Origin: an uncultured Bacteroidales bacterium
Lineage (GTDB): Bacteria; Bacteroidota; Bacteroidia; Bacteroidales; Bacteroidaceae
Assembly: GCA_902801325.1 (NCBI GenBank)
Contig: CADCHQ010000008.1
Location: forward strand, 57,896 to 121,895
Length of the DNA stretch: 64,000 nt
Direction: 5' to 3'
In this document: positions 43,973 through 52,559 of the stretch, in pieces
How the letters are laid out: every line of letters starts with the position of its first letter
Numbering within the stretch: the stretch's first letter is position 1
Notes under the pieces: model-generated
Told to the model about the DNA's origin: nothing
Database searches by the model: none
Seen by the model: only the letters and a program-made list of their open reading frames with translations
Translations under genes and position numbers: made by a program

Positions 43973-44021
43973 ATCTTTGTTTTTCTAAGCCCGTCCTGTA
44001 TGCGGCGATATCATCGCTGCC

Positions 44022-44534
44022 CTATTTTTCATACACATACAAATCCTCGTTTACGCACAATTTCAGTGGCTCCGCCCTTTCAAACTGTATAAGAACGGCA
44101 AACCATCCGTTCTCAATAGGACCTACAGTCTGGATGTCGATGAAATCATCCATGTTGATACGTGCAAAATCCCCGTCGATGATGTTATCGTCTATCTCGC
44201 GGTTATGCCTCTCCAACAGCCACGACAGGAAATTCTGGGCATGATACCATGCTTCCTCCTTTGCCTCCGCTGCTGCATCGCCGTCGGACATGTCCCTCGC
44301 ACGGACAAAAAAATAAACCGGGTAGTTCCTGTTAGGTCGCGTAACAGAACCGCCTCCCTCCACACTCGATTCCATCACCACGCATGGTGAGAACGAGTTA
44401 CTGATTCCCTTTGCCAACTCTACTACCCCAGCGGTGGAGTCCGTCAGGTAAAACCTCCTGTTCCCGTTTGTCGCTGAGTCCAGCATCGGTTTGTAAGTCA
44501 TGCACCATTGGCGCACAATACTGTGAAAAGTCAT
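44022..44534 (-). CDS. Hypothetical structural protein (possible tail completion)
   Basis: 170 residues. The region NYPVYFFVRARDMSDGD, then a helical stretch (EEAWYHAQNFLSWLLERHN) and NGWFAVLIQFERAEPL is reminiscent of tail completion/terminator folds seen in Bacteroidetes phages. Evidence is thin. It lies next to the tRNA-Gln gene on the same strand. Confidence 0.5.
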   Translation of the reverse strand: MTFHSIVRQWCMTYKPMLDSATNGNRRFYLTDSTAGVVELAKGISNSFSPCVVMESSVEGGGSVTRPNRNYPVYFFVRARDMSDGDAAAEAKEEAWYHAQNFLSWLLERHNREIDDNIIDGDFARINMDDFIDIQTVGPIENGWFAVLIQFERAEPLKLCVNEDLYVYEK

Positions 44535-44557
44535 ATCGCCTACAATTTGTGTTTGTG

Positions 44558-44628
44558 TTGGCCGTACAGGCCTCGAACCTGTGCTTTATGATCCAGAGCC
44601 ATACGTGCTACCATTACACCAACAGCCA
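44558..44628 (-). tRNA. tRNA-Gln (CUG)
   Basis: A complete cloverleaf on the minus strand: 7-bp acceptor (TGGCTGT with ACGGCCA, one G-U), D arm, anticodon stem TATGG/TCATA with loop CTCTGGA (anticodon CTG), and T arm ACAGG-TTCGAGG-CCTGT. 71 bases, CCA not encoded. It reads in the same direction as the late operon around it. Confidence 0.9.
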
Positions 44629-44633
44629 ATATT

Positions 44634-45014
44634 CTATTCTGCATGAACTCCAATCAATTGTTTTGTGTATTCCCTGTATTTCTCGTCGGGAATCTGAAGT
44701 TCATCGTATATGGCCAAAGCCGCTTGGGTGATTTCTCGCTTCAGCACTTTAGGCTCCTTGAAATAAAGAGGATCAATCTCAATCTTCTCCTCCCACCAAA
44801 GCAGATCGGAAAGAGTAAAAGTAAGATAATACTTGTCGGGATCGCTTTCTCCGTTTTTATATATACACGGATTGATGGACTTATTTCTCAACTCAGTTCT
44901 CAATGTCCTTGGGAAAGTCTCTATACACTGCTTGTAGAAGTCAAGGAACTCCTTTGCATAGGTATTGTTGTCTTCCTCTACTTTCTGAAAAATTTTAATG
45001 ATTCTGTCCAACAT
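44634..45014 (-). CDS. Hypothetical late protein
   Basis: 126 residues, helical and acidic (LDRIIKIFQKVEEDNNTYAK), with WWEEKIEIDPLYFKEPKVL in the C-terminal half. Not recognised. It lies between the tRNA gene and the first gene of the operon. Confidence 0.6.
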   Translation of the reverse strand: MLDRIIKIFQKVEEDNNTYAKEFLDFYKQCIETFPRTLRTELRNKSINPCIYKNGESDPDKYYLTFTLSDLLWWEEKIEIDPLYFKEPKVLKREITQAALAIYDELQIPDEKYREYTKQLIGVHAE

Positions 45015-45048
45015 GTTTTCAAGTTTAAATTCGAGATAATCAGTGTTC

Positions 45049-46203
45049 TTATTTTTCTTCGGCTTCTTTTGCTTCCTTCTGCTGCGATGGTATCGCAGCC
45101 CCGCCTTTCAGCATTTCAAGCTCTATCCCGTAGTGATTCGCCGCCTCGACGATCCTCTTGTCCACAAACGCGACATCGCCATCCAGCGCCAGGAACTCCT
45201 TAAAGTTCTCACGCCACTGCTTTACCCTGGCTTCTCTTGCATTTCCGTTCCCGCGCCTCGTGTCGATGAGCCACTTGCGCAGTTCTCTACGTCTCGCCTT
45301 CTGCTCCGACGTCAGTTCCTTCGCCTCTGCGCCTTCCGTATCCTCAGCGGTATCTGCGTTCAAGACGATCGCATTCCCGAGGGCATCCACAACCACCCTA
45401 CCCGACTTGACCAACTTTTCCCACTCGCGGTCCAGCTCGTCGTAAATGCTTCTAACCTTGCTGTCAATTTGCGTAGCTTTCTTGCTCCAAACCGCTATGT
45501 CAGCCGGACTTTCCACTGGAGAATCCATAAGCAGCCTGGCCTTCTCCCTCGCCATATCCAGCTCACGCAACAACTCTCTAACCCCCACGGCTCTTTCCTG
45601 CGTCTTCTTCGGAAGAAGATGCACATACTGGTCAATGTGTTTAGGCCGCATGGGTACCGACGCCGCATCCATTTCTGCCGTAGCGTCAGGATCGGTACTC
45701 TCTCTCTGTTTTGTCATCTGATGTTCGCGAGGCTTTTGCCCTCCAGGAACCGCCATTATCTGCTTTCGGAACTCCAATGGAGATGAATCCCTTTTTATCT
45801 TGTCAATGTAGTCTTTCCCAAGAATAGGTTTGTCATTGACCTTCTCATCGTGACTTGTGGTTCGCGTATTGAAAAGTTCAGAAATACATCCGAACATTTT
45901 CTTGATGCACCTTCTTGCCGACTTTGCATACAGCAGCTCCGGAAGCCACGTCTCTCCAGTACCCACCAGTGCGCTCAGCAACACAACCCCATCTTCCCAA
46001 GCCGAACACTCGGCATCGTTCCATCCCGAACTCACAGTAATGACGTTCTGTAACCGTGCCTCGAAATCTTCCGCTTTCCCTAACAGCGCACGTCCACCGT
46101 CCTGAAGCCACTCCCCTACCCTGTTCAGGTAAACATTCCGCTCCAAGGCGTTCATGTTGTCATACCTTTTCAGGTATTCACTCGATTGGATTTTCCTAAT
46201 CAT
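45049..46203 (-). CDS. Long helical late protein
   Basis: 384 residues, almost entirely helical and charged, with an N-terminal globular part (about 1-110) and a C-terminal acidic coiled coil ending KEAKEAEEK. First gene behind late promoter H. The composition suggests a scaffold-like or internal virion protein; no family recognised. Confidence 0.6.
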   Translation of the reverse strand: MIRKIQSSEYLKRYDNMNALERNVYLNRVGEWLQDGGRALLGKAEDFEARLQNVITVSSGWNDAECSAWEDGVVLLSALVGTGETWLPELLYAKSARRCIKKMFGCISELFNTRTTSHDEKVNDKPILGKDYIDKIKRDSSPLEFRKQIMAVPGGQKPREHQMTKQRESTDPDATAEMDAASVPMRPKHIDQYVHLLPKKTQERAVGVRELLRELDMAREKARLLMDSPVESPADIAVWSKKATQIDSKVRSIYDELDREWEKLVKSGRVVVDALGNAIVLNADTAEDTEGAEAKELTSEQKARRRELRKWLIDTRRGNGNAREARVKQWRENFKEFLALDGDVAFVDKRIVEAANHYGIELEMLKGGAAIPSQQKEAKEAEEK

Positions 46204-46227
46204 AATGAGAAAATTTTGTTTTTAGCC

Positions 46228-46263
46228 GCAATATATATAGTGATTGTTTCCAAGTCAAGGGCA
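46228..46263 (-). promoter_or_regulatory. Phage late promoter, copy H
   Basis: Minus strand TGCCCTTGA (46263-46255), 19-bp spacer, TATATTGC (46235-46228). It drives the late block 46203 to about 38058, including endolysin and terminase. It is divergent from the parA promoter 60 bases away. Confidence 0.75.
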
Positions 46264-46322
46264 AGGGTAAAAGGGCGGAACCAAAAAAAATAATTAAAAT
46301 TACTTAAATAATCATTTAATTA

Positions 46323-46354
46323 TTTGCTCATTTGCTCAAATAATTATATTTTTG
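46323..46354 (+). promoter_or_regulatory. parA promoter (host type)
   Basis: TTTG (46323-46326), 20-bp spacer, TATTTTTG (46347-46354), a full match to the Bacteroidetes consensus. The spacer holds TTTGCTCATTTGCTCAAAT-type repeats that may be an operator for the partition protein. Confidence 0.8.
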
Positions 46355-46416
46355 CACCAGCTACAACTTACGAGTGGTTAAGCGCCGCTCACATTATTCA
46401 TTTAAAAGTTACCATT

Positions 46417-47259
46417 ATGGCAAAGAAAGTCAAGACACACTCACTGCGTCATATCGTGGCCGTGTCTAACAACAAAGGCGGTGCAGGAAAGACAAGCACC
46501 GTGCTTAACCTCGCGTCGGCTATTGCACGAAGAATCGAAGGCTACCGTGTCCTCGTCATCGACTGCGACCCCCAGCGCAACCTCTCTTACTTCCTCGGTT
46601 GGGACGACCGCCGCGAGCTGGAAGGCCACCCCACTCTTTACACCGCACTGTGCAACGAGCATCAGGGGCTTCCCGTCTATCATGCAAACAACGGTCTGTA
46701 CTTCACCCCAGCCTCAGTCAACCTGAATGGCATCGACGCCATCCTCTCTTTGCGTCCCAATCCCAGCAAAGCCCTCTCCGAGATCCTGCAGCGACCCATC
46801 GACGACCGCACAGGCGAAGGGCTCTCGACTCCGCACTCTCAGATCTCAACCCTTTTCGACTTCATCTTCATCGACACCCAGCCGGCCATGTCGCGCATGA
46901 CCTATAACGCCCTCTACGCTTCGGACGGCTATATCATCCCGACAGAGTTAGAGGAAGCAAGTGTTAAGGGAATGACCAACATCGCAGTTGCCGCAAGCAA
47001 GGTTGGCGCTGACACAGGACGGCTTTTCATCCACGGTATCCTCATCACAAAGAAGGACGGGAAACTCCGCTCCGCCAGGCTCTACGAGCCACAAATCAGG
47101 AACTCTTTCCGCGAGACCTTTACAACCGCAGTCCGGCGTTCCAAGGATATCACAGAGAGCCAGGCCTTAAGAGAAGACGTTTTCACGTCATATTCCGGAG
47201 GTCGAGCCGCCGAGGACTACACCGCCTTAGCCACTGAGTACCTTAGGAAATTTGCTTGA
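46417..47259 (+). CDS. parA: ParA partition ATPase
   Basis: 280 residues from ATG 46417; the longer frame would include the promoter. The deviant Walker A is KGGAGKTS (residues 20-27) with the signature first Lys; DCDPQRNLS follows, and Walker B is FIFIDTQPA. No N-terminal HTH domain, so it is of the small (type Ib-like) class that relies on a separate centromere-binding protein for DNA specificity. With the gene at 47488 and the repeats around it, it forms a plasmid partition system that keeps the phage genome as a low-copy plasmid. Confidence 0.9.
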   Translation: MAKKVKTHSLRHIVAVSNNKGGAGKTSTVLNLASAIARRIEGYRVLVIDCDPQRNLSYFLGWDDRRELEGHPTLYTALCNEHQGLPVYHANNGLYFTPASVNLNGIDAILSLRPNPSKALSEILQRPIDDRTGEGLSTPHSQISTLFDFIFIDTQPAMSRMTYNALYASDGYIIPTELEEASVKGMTNIAVAASKVGADTGRLFIHGILITKKDGKLRSARLYEPQIRNSFRETFTTAVRRSKDITESQALREDVFTSYSGGRAAEDYTALATEYLRKFA

Positions 47260-47487
47260 ATAATCATTTAATCATTTACTTACACAATCTTTTACTCATT
47301 TAATCATTTATATTGATAAGCATTTGATTATTTAATTATTTAAGCATTCAAGTAGACGACAAAATCAATTATAAGTCTCCTACAACTTATCATGTGAGCG
47401 AACAATTATATAAGTAAATAAGCAGATAAGCAGATATTTAAACAATTATATAAGCATATAAGCAGATAATCATTTAAGCATACAATT
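47260..47487 (+). repeat. Candidate centromere (parS-like) repeats
   Basis: AT-rich DNA filled with short direct repeats: AATCATTTA repeated at 47262-47315, and ATAAGCA(G/T) repeated at 47412-47480. Related TTTAAGCA repeats recur after the next gene (47934-47955), and TTTGCTCA repeats precede parA (46323-46336). Short repeats at 7-8 base steps flanking a parA/small-parB pair are typical of centromeres bound by ribbon-helix-helix proteins. Confidence 0.6.
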
Positions 47488-47937
47488 ATGGCAAAAGACA
47501 GATTCAAACAAATGCAGGAACAGGGTGGGGGAGTACTCACTTCATTCCAGGATATAGTTGAAAACGCAAAGACAGTCGCTGCGATCGAGAAACAGGCTGC
47601 AACAAATCCTCATTCCTTACAGCAACAGCCGGCTGAGCCAAGTGCTTTACCCGCAAAAATAAAGAACTCGTCGAAGGCCCAAGAACCGTTCCGATTCACA
47701 CGTCTGCCCAACCCGCAAATACCAATCGGCGAATACAACCTTGTAACCCGCTATTGCGAGAATTTTGCGAATATGACGCGTCAGGACTTCGTGGAGCTCG
47801 CTATCATCGAGAAACTGCACAACGAAACCCTCATGTCTGACGAAGATTTCAATACACGCCGTGACGCGATCCGTAACCGACCGCCACGAGGACACCGCAA
47901 AGGCACAAAAAACTTAGACGGGCAAACAACTATTTAA
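47488..47937 (+). CDS. Candidate centromere-binding protein (small ParB-like)
   Basis: 149 residues. The first 65 residues are flexible (VLTSFQDIVENAKTVAAIE), as expected of a ParA-contacting tail. The segment EYNLVTRYCENFANMTRQDF, then VELAIIEKLH, reads as a ribbon-helix-helix-like DNA-binding unit. The C-terminus is basic. Directly downstream of parA and framed by short repeats. The role is inferred from position, size and this pattern. Confidence 0.55.
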   Translation: MAKDRFKQMQEQGGGVLTSFQDIVENAKTVAAIEKQAATNPHSLQQQPAEPSALPAKIKNSSKAQEPFRFTRLPNPQIPIGEYNLVTRYCENFANMTRQDFVELAIIEKLHNETLMSDEDFNTRRDAIRNRPPRGHRKGTKNLDGQTTI

Positions 47938-47978
47938 GCATTTAAGCAAATAAGTATTTAATTAAAAACAATACACCT

Positions 47979-48191
47979 ATGCAAAAGTACACCCATGACT
48001 ACACCCTGCCACAACAGGCAGAGCAACTGCTTTGTGAAGCCCAAGTCAAAATCAGGTGGGACAACTACTACGAGGCAAATAAATGTATAAACGAAGCTCG
48101 AAAACTCCTCCAGCAGTATCTATCCCGGGATAATATGGTTTCTTGCGATGACGTGGAGAACGGATGGGTACGCTACAACGATATCCGCTAA
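47979..48191 (+). CDS. Small hypothetical protein by the partition locus
   Basis: 70 residues, helical (QQAEQLLCEAQVKIRWDNYY), ending DDVENGWVRYNDIR. Between the partition genes and the origin. Not recognised. Confidence 0.5.
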   Translation: MQKYTHDYTLPQQAEQLLCEAQVKIRWDNYYEANKCINEARKLLQQYLSRDNMVSCDDVENGWVRYNDIR

Positions 48192-48363
48192 TACCAGAAA
48201 AAGTCTGAAAAGTTAGGCAGTGGGGAATAAAACACATGGCCTCTCGCCAAGCAGTTCAGCAATGTCATTTCTACTTCACCGCCAGCAGTTACAAGCTGTC
48301 TGGCGGTTTACTTTTGCCAATCAAGACAAACGTGCCGAGTTTTTAAATTAATAAATAAAAACA

Positions 48364-49000
48364 CCCATATTTGTCGAAAACAAGAACATTCCGATTTGTC
48401 GAAAATGTAACGCAGATGCAGTACGCTCATATATGTATATCCGCGCGCACGCAGCATAACACCCCGATTTGTCGAAAATTCCCAGTGTTCCGCAACTCAT
48501 TGTTAATCAGGCAAGGACGTTCCCGCATTTGTCGAAACTCTAAATGTTGCAGAATTTTCAATCTTTTTCTTTTTTTAAAAAATAAAATAAAAAAATACTT
48601 TCTGATTCTTATAATAGTCTATAAAAAAAAGAATATAAGAAAACCTATAAAGAAGAGTCTATAGATATAAAGTTTATGAGAAAGTGAAATAAGACGTAAC
48701 TGTTTAATTTACAGAAAGATAAAAATAAAACTTTCGACAGATACGGGGAAATCCTCGACAAATATGGGTGTAAATTTCGACAATCATGGGTAAAATTTCG
48801 GCAAATACGGGATACTTATTAGACAGATACGGGTATGTTTTCAGTAGTTATTCGACAAGTAGGGGATAATTTCGACAAATGCGGGAGTTATTTATGAGAA
48901 TAAGGGGGAATACCTTGAATTTCCTTTTCGACAAATCCGTAAGTTATTGATATATAGTATATTTTCGACAAATATGTATTTTACTTTCGACAAAAGTGTA
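48364..49000 (+). other. Iteron origin of replication with two opposed arrays
   Basis: Consensus iteron TTTCGACAAATACGGG. Four copies are inverted: 48364-48379, 48389-48404, 48462-48477 and 48522-48537. Ten are direct: 48732, 48753, 48775, 48796, 48818, 48850, 48870, 48926, 48963 and 48985 (16 bases each, the last three diverged in the GGG end). Between the arrays is a very AT-rich block (about 48550-48720), a natural melting region. Rep_3 initiators bind such iterons, and rep starts 116 bases after the last one. Confidence 0.9.
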
Positions 49001-49053
49001 AAATAAAAAATGTAAATAATTGAAAATTAGAATAAAAAAATATTTAAAAAAAA

Positions 49054-49084
49054 TTTGTGGTTTCATAAAAAGAATCTATCTTTG
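49054..49084 (+). promoter_or_regulatory. rep promoter (host type)
   Basis: TTTG (49054-49057), 19-bp spacer, TATCTTTG (49077-49084). The last iterons end 53 bases upstream, so Rep binding could repress its own gene. Confidence 0.85.
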
Positions 49085-49115
49085 CACCCGAAAGCTACAA
49101 TTAACTTAATTCATT

Positions 49116-50591
49116 ATGGCAAGAAAACTAAAGCGTCAGAAGGCAGACATTGTTTTCGACAAAGATGGGAAAAGCCTTTCTACCCAGCCCAATCAGATTA
49201 CCGACCTGCGCATGGCTCCCACCCTCTATTCTGAGCGGGCGATTGATGAACTGGTATGGACGCTTCAACCGTTCTATGCTGCAGCCAAGCGTAAAGAAAA
49301 CAAGGCAGAGAAAGCCACACAGCTTATGCTTCCGTTCAATAGGGAGGATGCCTATCTTGTCACGCCGGAACGTGCCAATAAGGTGCAAGAGGAGGGTGAC
49401 TTTGTGGCTACCATCCGTTTCCGAGACCTGCCAGGAATCACACCACGCCACTATGGCGAACTCCGCCAAGTACTCAAGGAAATGGTGAAGACGGTGGCTG
49501 AGGTGCATACCGATGATGGCGTACTAACCACCAATCTTATAGACATTATTGAAGAGTACGACACACGTGAAGTGATTGACCCTAAGACGGGCGAGAAACG
49601 CATGGTGAAAAGCAACAACCTGAAACGTAACGAGGTGAAGATACGCATTCGCAGTCAGATACTTCGCAACAACTTCTTTCTTACCGACTCTGGCTACACC
49701 CAGTTCTATTTTCCTACCACTCGTCACACCAAGACCGCTACAGCCAATCGCCTTTATAAGTGGTTGTCCAAGTGGCGTGGTATTCGCAAGAACCAGATGG
49801 AGATGGTTGCGGAACAACTGTCGGACGGAACCGAACGAACTGTCGGACGCATTATCTTCGCAGCCGACTATATGGAGGTGCGTGATGTATGCGGACTATT
49901 CAACTCTCAGGACGGACAAGTTGTCAACGGAGAGCGTGTGGAAACAGTGGCTGCCACACTTTCCAAGAAAGAGGGTAGGGAATGGGCTGAATTGAAACCG
50001 GCATCCAAAGAACCCTACATGGAGCGGGCTCGCAAGAAATGCAGTGAAAAATACGCCTACTATTCTGAGTTTGCCAAGCGTTATCTTGCACAGGCAAAGA
50101 AAGAGCTTGACGACCTTTCCGCTCGCGAGATAGCCGACTTTACCTTTGATTACCGCGCCATCTTCGCTGACGGACGTGCAAAGGGAAAGGTGCCTATAAA
50201 GGTAGAGTTTACCCTTACTATTTTCGATCTCGGCCGCGAACTTTACGAGAACAATGAGCTGGCAGCAAAGGAAACCCGTGCCCGTGAATTGATGAAAGAC
50301 CGCCTCGCCCTTAAGTCCGAGCAAATTAATGGGTTTATAAATCTCTGCAAAAGGCCTGGAGATATTGATTTTCTTCTTGATAAAATACAGATTCTCATTG
50401 ATATCAATATGCGGTCGCCCCGCAATGATGTACAGCGATGGGCATATAAGTCGCTTAATACATTCTTTGAGAAGGAACTTCGCGGTGGTTTTGCCGCAGC
50501 CGAGGAAATATCCACGCCTTCCTCTACCCCCGATATCATAGAAACACCGACTTCTGACAACTTAACTGAATATACGAAAGCATGGAAATGA
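49116..50591 (+). CDS. Replication initiator (Rep_3 family)
   Basis: 491 residues, longer than most Rep_3 proteins (about 250-350). Two winged-helix domains are suggested: one around residues 85-160 (FRDLPGITPRHYGELRQVL) and the second around 185-260, with TRHTKTATANRLYKWLSKWR, the usual Rep_3 landmark. The C-terminal third is helical and ends in a Ser/Thr/Pro tail. It binds the iterons just upstream and recruits the helicase loader and helicase. The stop overlaps the loader gene by 10 bases. Confidence 0.9.
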   Translation: MARKLKRQKADIVFDKDGKSLSTQPNQITDLRMAPTLYSERAIDELVWTLQPFYAAAKRKENKAEKATQLMLPFNREDAYLVTPERANKVQEEGDFVATIRFRDLPGITPRHYGELRQVLKEMVKTVAEVHTDDGVLTTNLIDIIEEYDTREVIDPKTGEKRMVKSNNLKRNEVKIRIRSQILRNNFFLTDSGYTQFYFPTTRHTKTATANRLYKWLSKWRGIRKNQMEMVAEQLSDGTERTVGRIIFAADYMEVRDVCGLFNSQDGQVVNGERVETVAATLSKKEGREWAELKPASKEPYMERARKKCSEKYAYYSEFAKRYLAQAKKELDDLSAREIADFTFDYRAIFADGRAKGKVPIKVEFTLTIFDLGRELYENNELAAKETRARELMKDRLALKSEQINGFINLCKRPGDIDFLLDKIQILIDINMRSPRNDVQRWAYKSLNTFFEKELRGGFAAAEEISTPSSTPDIIETPTSDNLTEYTKAWK

Positions 50592-51226
50592 ACACGAATA
50601 ATCATTATCTCGACGCTTTCCGTCAAGAGAAGGAGTATATGCGGAATTTTGGTTTCGACCCTTATTCCAAAAGGGTGAATCTTGCCATCCCCAATGCCCG
50701 AGAATGGCTCATGGCCGGTCTGCAATCGTATCTCGGCGATGATGCAAAATGGCTTCCCGCCTACGAAGAGATAGCCGAGTGGCTTACTGACAACCATGGC
50801 AAGGGGTTACTTCTTATCGGTACATGCGGATTGGGCAAGACGCTTATCTGTCAGAACATTCTTCCCATGATTATCCGCCGCTTCACCAGTCTCATAGCCA
50901 AGGCTTATACGGCCAACGCGATGAACAAGAACATTGACAAAATGATTGGCCATCGGGTAGTTGTTGTCGATGACCTCGGAACCGAACAGCCTGAAACGCT
51001 TACCTACGGTGAGCGCCGGTATCCGTTCAACGAATTGGTGGATAGCGCCGAGCGCAATGGCAGCCTACTCATCATCACCACCAATCTTGGAACCTATCAT
51101 GCGGTTAATAAAAAAACCGGGAACCCCATTCCGTCAATAGAAGATCGTTATGGCATCAGGACTCTCGATCGCCTCCGTGCAACGACATCAGTTGTGTTGC
51201 TTTCCGGTGAAAGTATGAGACACTAA
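50582..51226 (+). CDS. DnaC-like helicase loader ATPase
   Basis: 214 residues. Walker A GTCGLGKT (80-87), Walker B VVVVDDLG (126-133), and an Arg-finger region near RTLDRLRATTSVVLLSGESM. The N-terminus (LDAFRQEKEYMRNFGF) would contact Rep or the host helicase. Overlapping translation with rep makes the pair one replication unit. No replicative helicase gene is seen in the window, so the host DnaB is the likely client. Confidence 0.85.
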   Translation: MEMNTNNHYLDAFRQEKEYMRNFGFDPYSKRVNLAIPNAREWLMAGLQSYLGDDAKWLPAYEEIAEWLTDNHGKGLLLIGTCGLGKTLICQNILPMIIRRFTSLIAKAYTANAMNKNIDKMIGHRVVVVDDLGTEQPETLTYGERRYPFNELVDSAERNGSLLIITTNLGTYHAVNKKTGNPIPSIEDRYGIRTLDRLRATTSVVLLSGESMRH

Positions 51227-51268
51227 GAAGCGCTACATGTGGCGTCATGCCACTGATGCAGCATCCCA

Positions 51269-51892
51269 TCACAAAGGTGCTTTTTGTTTTTCCCGTTTTA
51301 TTCTTCTTTGCCATTCCCTCCGTATTGCCTCTACATAGAGGTCTGGTGTATTGGTTAATTTACAAAACTCTTCAATCATTTCTCTGGCTGGATATGGAGC
51401 GCCATCCATCTCCTCGGCATACTTGTTGTTAAAATCTTCCACTGCATTCCAGAACTCTTTTCTGAGCAACTGCTGCAAGGCGCTCGCCTGCAGTTTACTC
51501 ATACACACATCCAGGGTCCAAGGCCTAAGCACCCCGTGCTTTGTCAAACACATTTTGGGACACTCTACAGGGACAAACAGCGCCATCAGTTCTTTTGTCA
51601 CTCCATACTCCCTGGCCATCACATTCTCGTCTATCACTAAGCCGGAGCAATACATATTTTTCCTGGTGCCGCTCATGACATTCCCAACGGGTAACTTCTC
51701 CATTATGTCTTCCACGGTTTCCATTCGAAGGATTTCCCTTGCCCCTGGCAGATGCTGGACACACACCACTCGTTGTTCTTTAATTCTCGCTTCTCCGCCC
51801 AGCTCCCATTGTAGCCAGCCGTGCATATAATCTGTAACTTTTAGCCAGACGATAGGAGGTGGTGTGTAGGTTTTGTCTCTTTTTGTGGCCAT
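51269..51892 (-). CDS. Hypothetical protein convergent to the loader gene
   Basis: 207 residues from ATG 51892. A basic start (MATKRDKTYTPPP), VWLKVTDYMHGWLQWELGGE, then a long helical C-terminus (LQQLLRKEFWNAVEDFNNKY). A host-type -7 box TACCTTTG lies at 51936-51929. It ends in a hairpin-containing gap facing the loader gene. I do not recognise the family. Confidence 0.6.
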   Translation of the reverse strand: MATKRDKTYTPPPIVWLKVTDYMHGWLQWELGGEARIKEQRVVCVQHLPGAREILRMETVEDIMEKLPVGNVMSGTRKNMYCSGLVIDENVMAREYGVTKELMALFVPVECPKMCLTKHGVLRPWTLDVCMSKLQASALQQLLRKEFWNAVEDFNNKYAEEMDGAPYPAREMIEEFCKLTNTPDLYVEAIRREWQRRIKREKQKAPL

Positions 51893-51928
51893 TAAGATGT
51901 TCCGATATAGCGTTTTCCTGTTATTTTG

Positions 51929-51936
51929 CAAAGGTA
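51929..51936 (-). promoter_or_regulatory. -7 box of the 51892 gene
   Basis: Minus strand TACCTTTG, a TAnnTTTG match. The -33 element is only TTGT-like at about 20 bp. Confidence 0.5.
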
Positions 51937-51939
51937 CAA

Positions 51940-52555
51940 AGAAAAATCTGTTTGAAACAACTATTTCAAATTTATCTAAAAATACATTTTTTTCTATAGA
52001 AGCGCAGTGTTTGCATAATAATCATACTAATGCTGATAATCAGTTGTTTACGCTGGTATTTTGTATTTTCATTTCGGCAACTTTTAAATAACAAATAAAC
52101 CATTGATATACAATTTGTTGCGTCTTGTTAAAATTATATTTCGGCAAATTCCCTCATTTTCAGCAAAACTATTTTGCAAACATTATCTGCTTATAGTATT
52201 TAATTGCGTATATTTCAACTCCCCGCTCCCCACATATTATAAATAGAATATTCAAATAAAAATAAATGGTTGATATATAGATAGTTATATAAAATAATTA
52301 TTAATATTATATATTTTTTGATTGGAAATATTATTATAAAACTGCAAAATAACAGCAAAAAATTATTGTAAAAAACGGATTATCAGCAAGTTATGAGTTA
52401 TTAATAAAGAAAATAACATCAAAATAACTGCAGAATTTGTTTCACAAATTAATGTATAATCTTTATATAACTTCCTCATTATTTGTATGTTGTATTTGAA
52501 ATATCTATTTTTGTAGTCGAAAACATTGAATATAAAAGTTCGGTGTTTTAAAATA
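51940..52555. other. AT-rich gene-free stretch
   Basis: About 600 bases with no credible gene. Two single iteron-like fragments occur, TTTCGGCAAATTCCC at 52139 and TTTCGGCAACT at about 52073. They share the first bases of the iteron at 48796 but lack its GGG end. It may hold unseen promoters or a secondary Rep site; otherwise I see nothing. Confidence 0.4.
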
Positions 52556-52559
52556 TCAT

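Noticed and set aside
48364..49000. CRISPR array
   Set aside because: The repeats are 16-base iterons at irregular spacing in two directions, next to a Rep_3 gene. No spacers of constant length and no cas genes.
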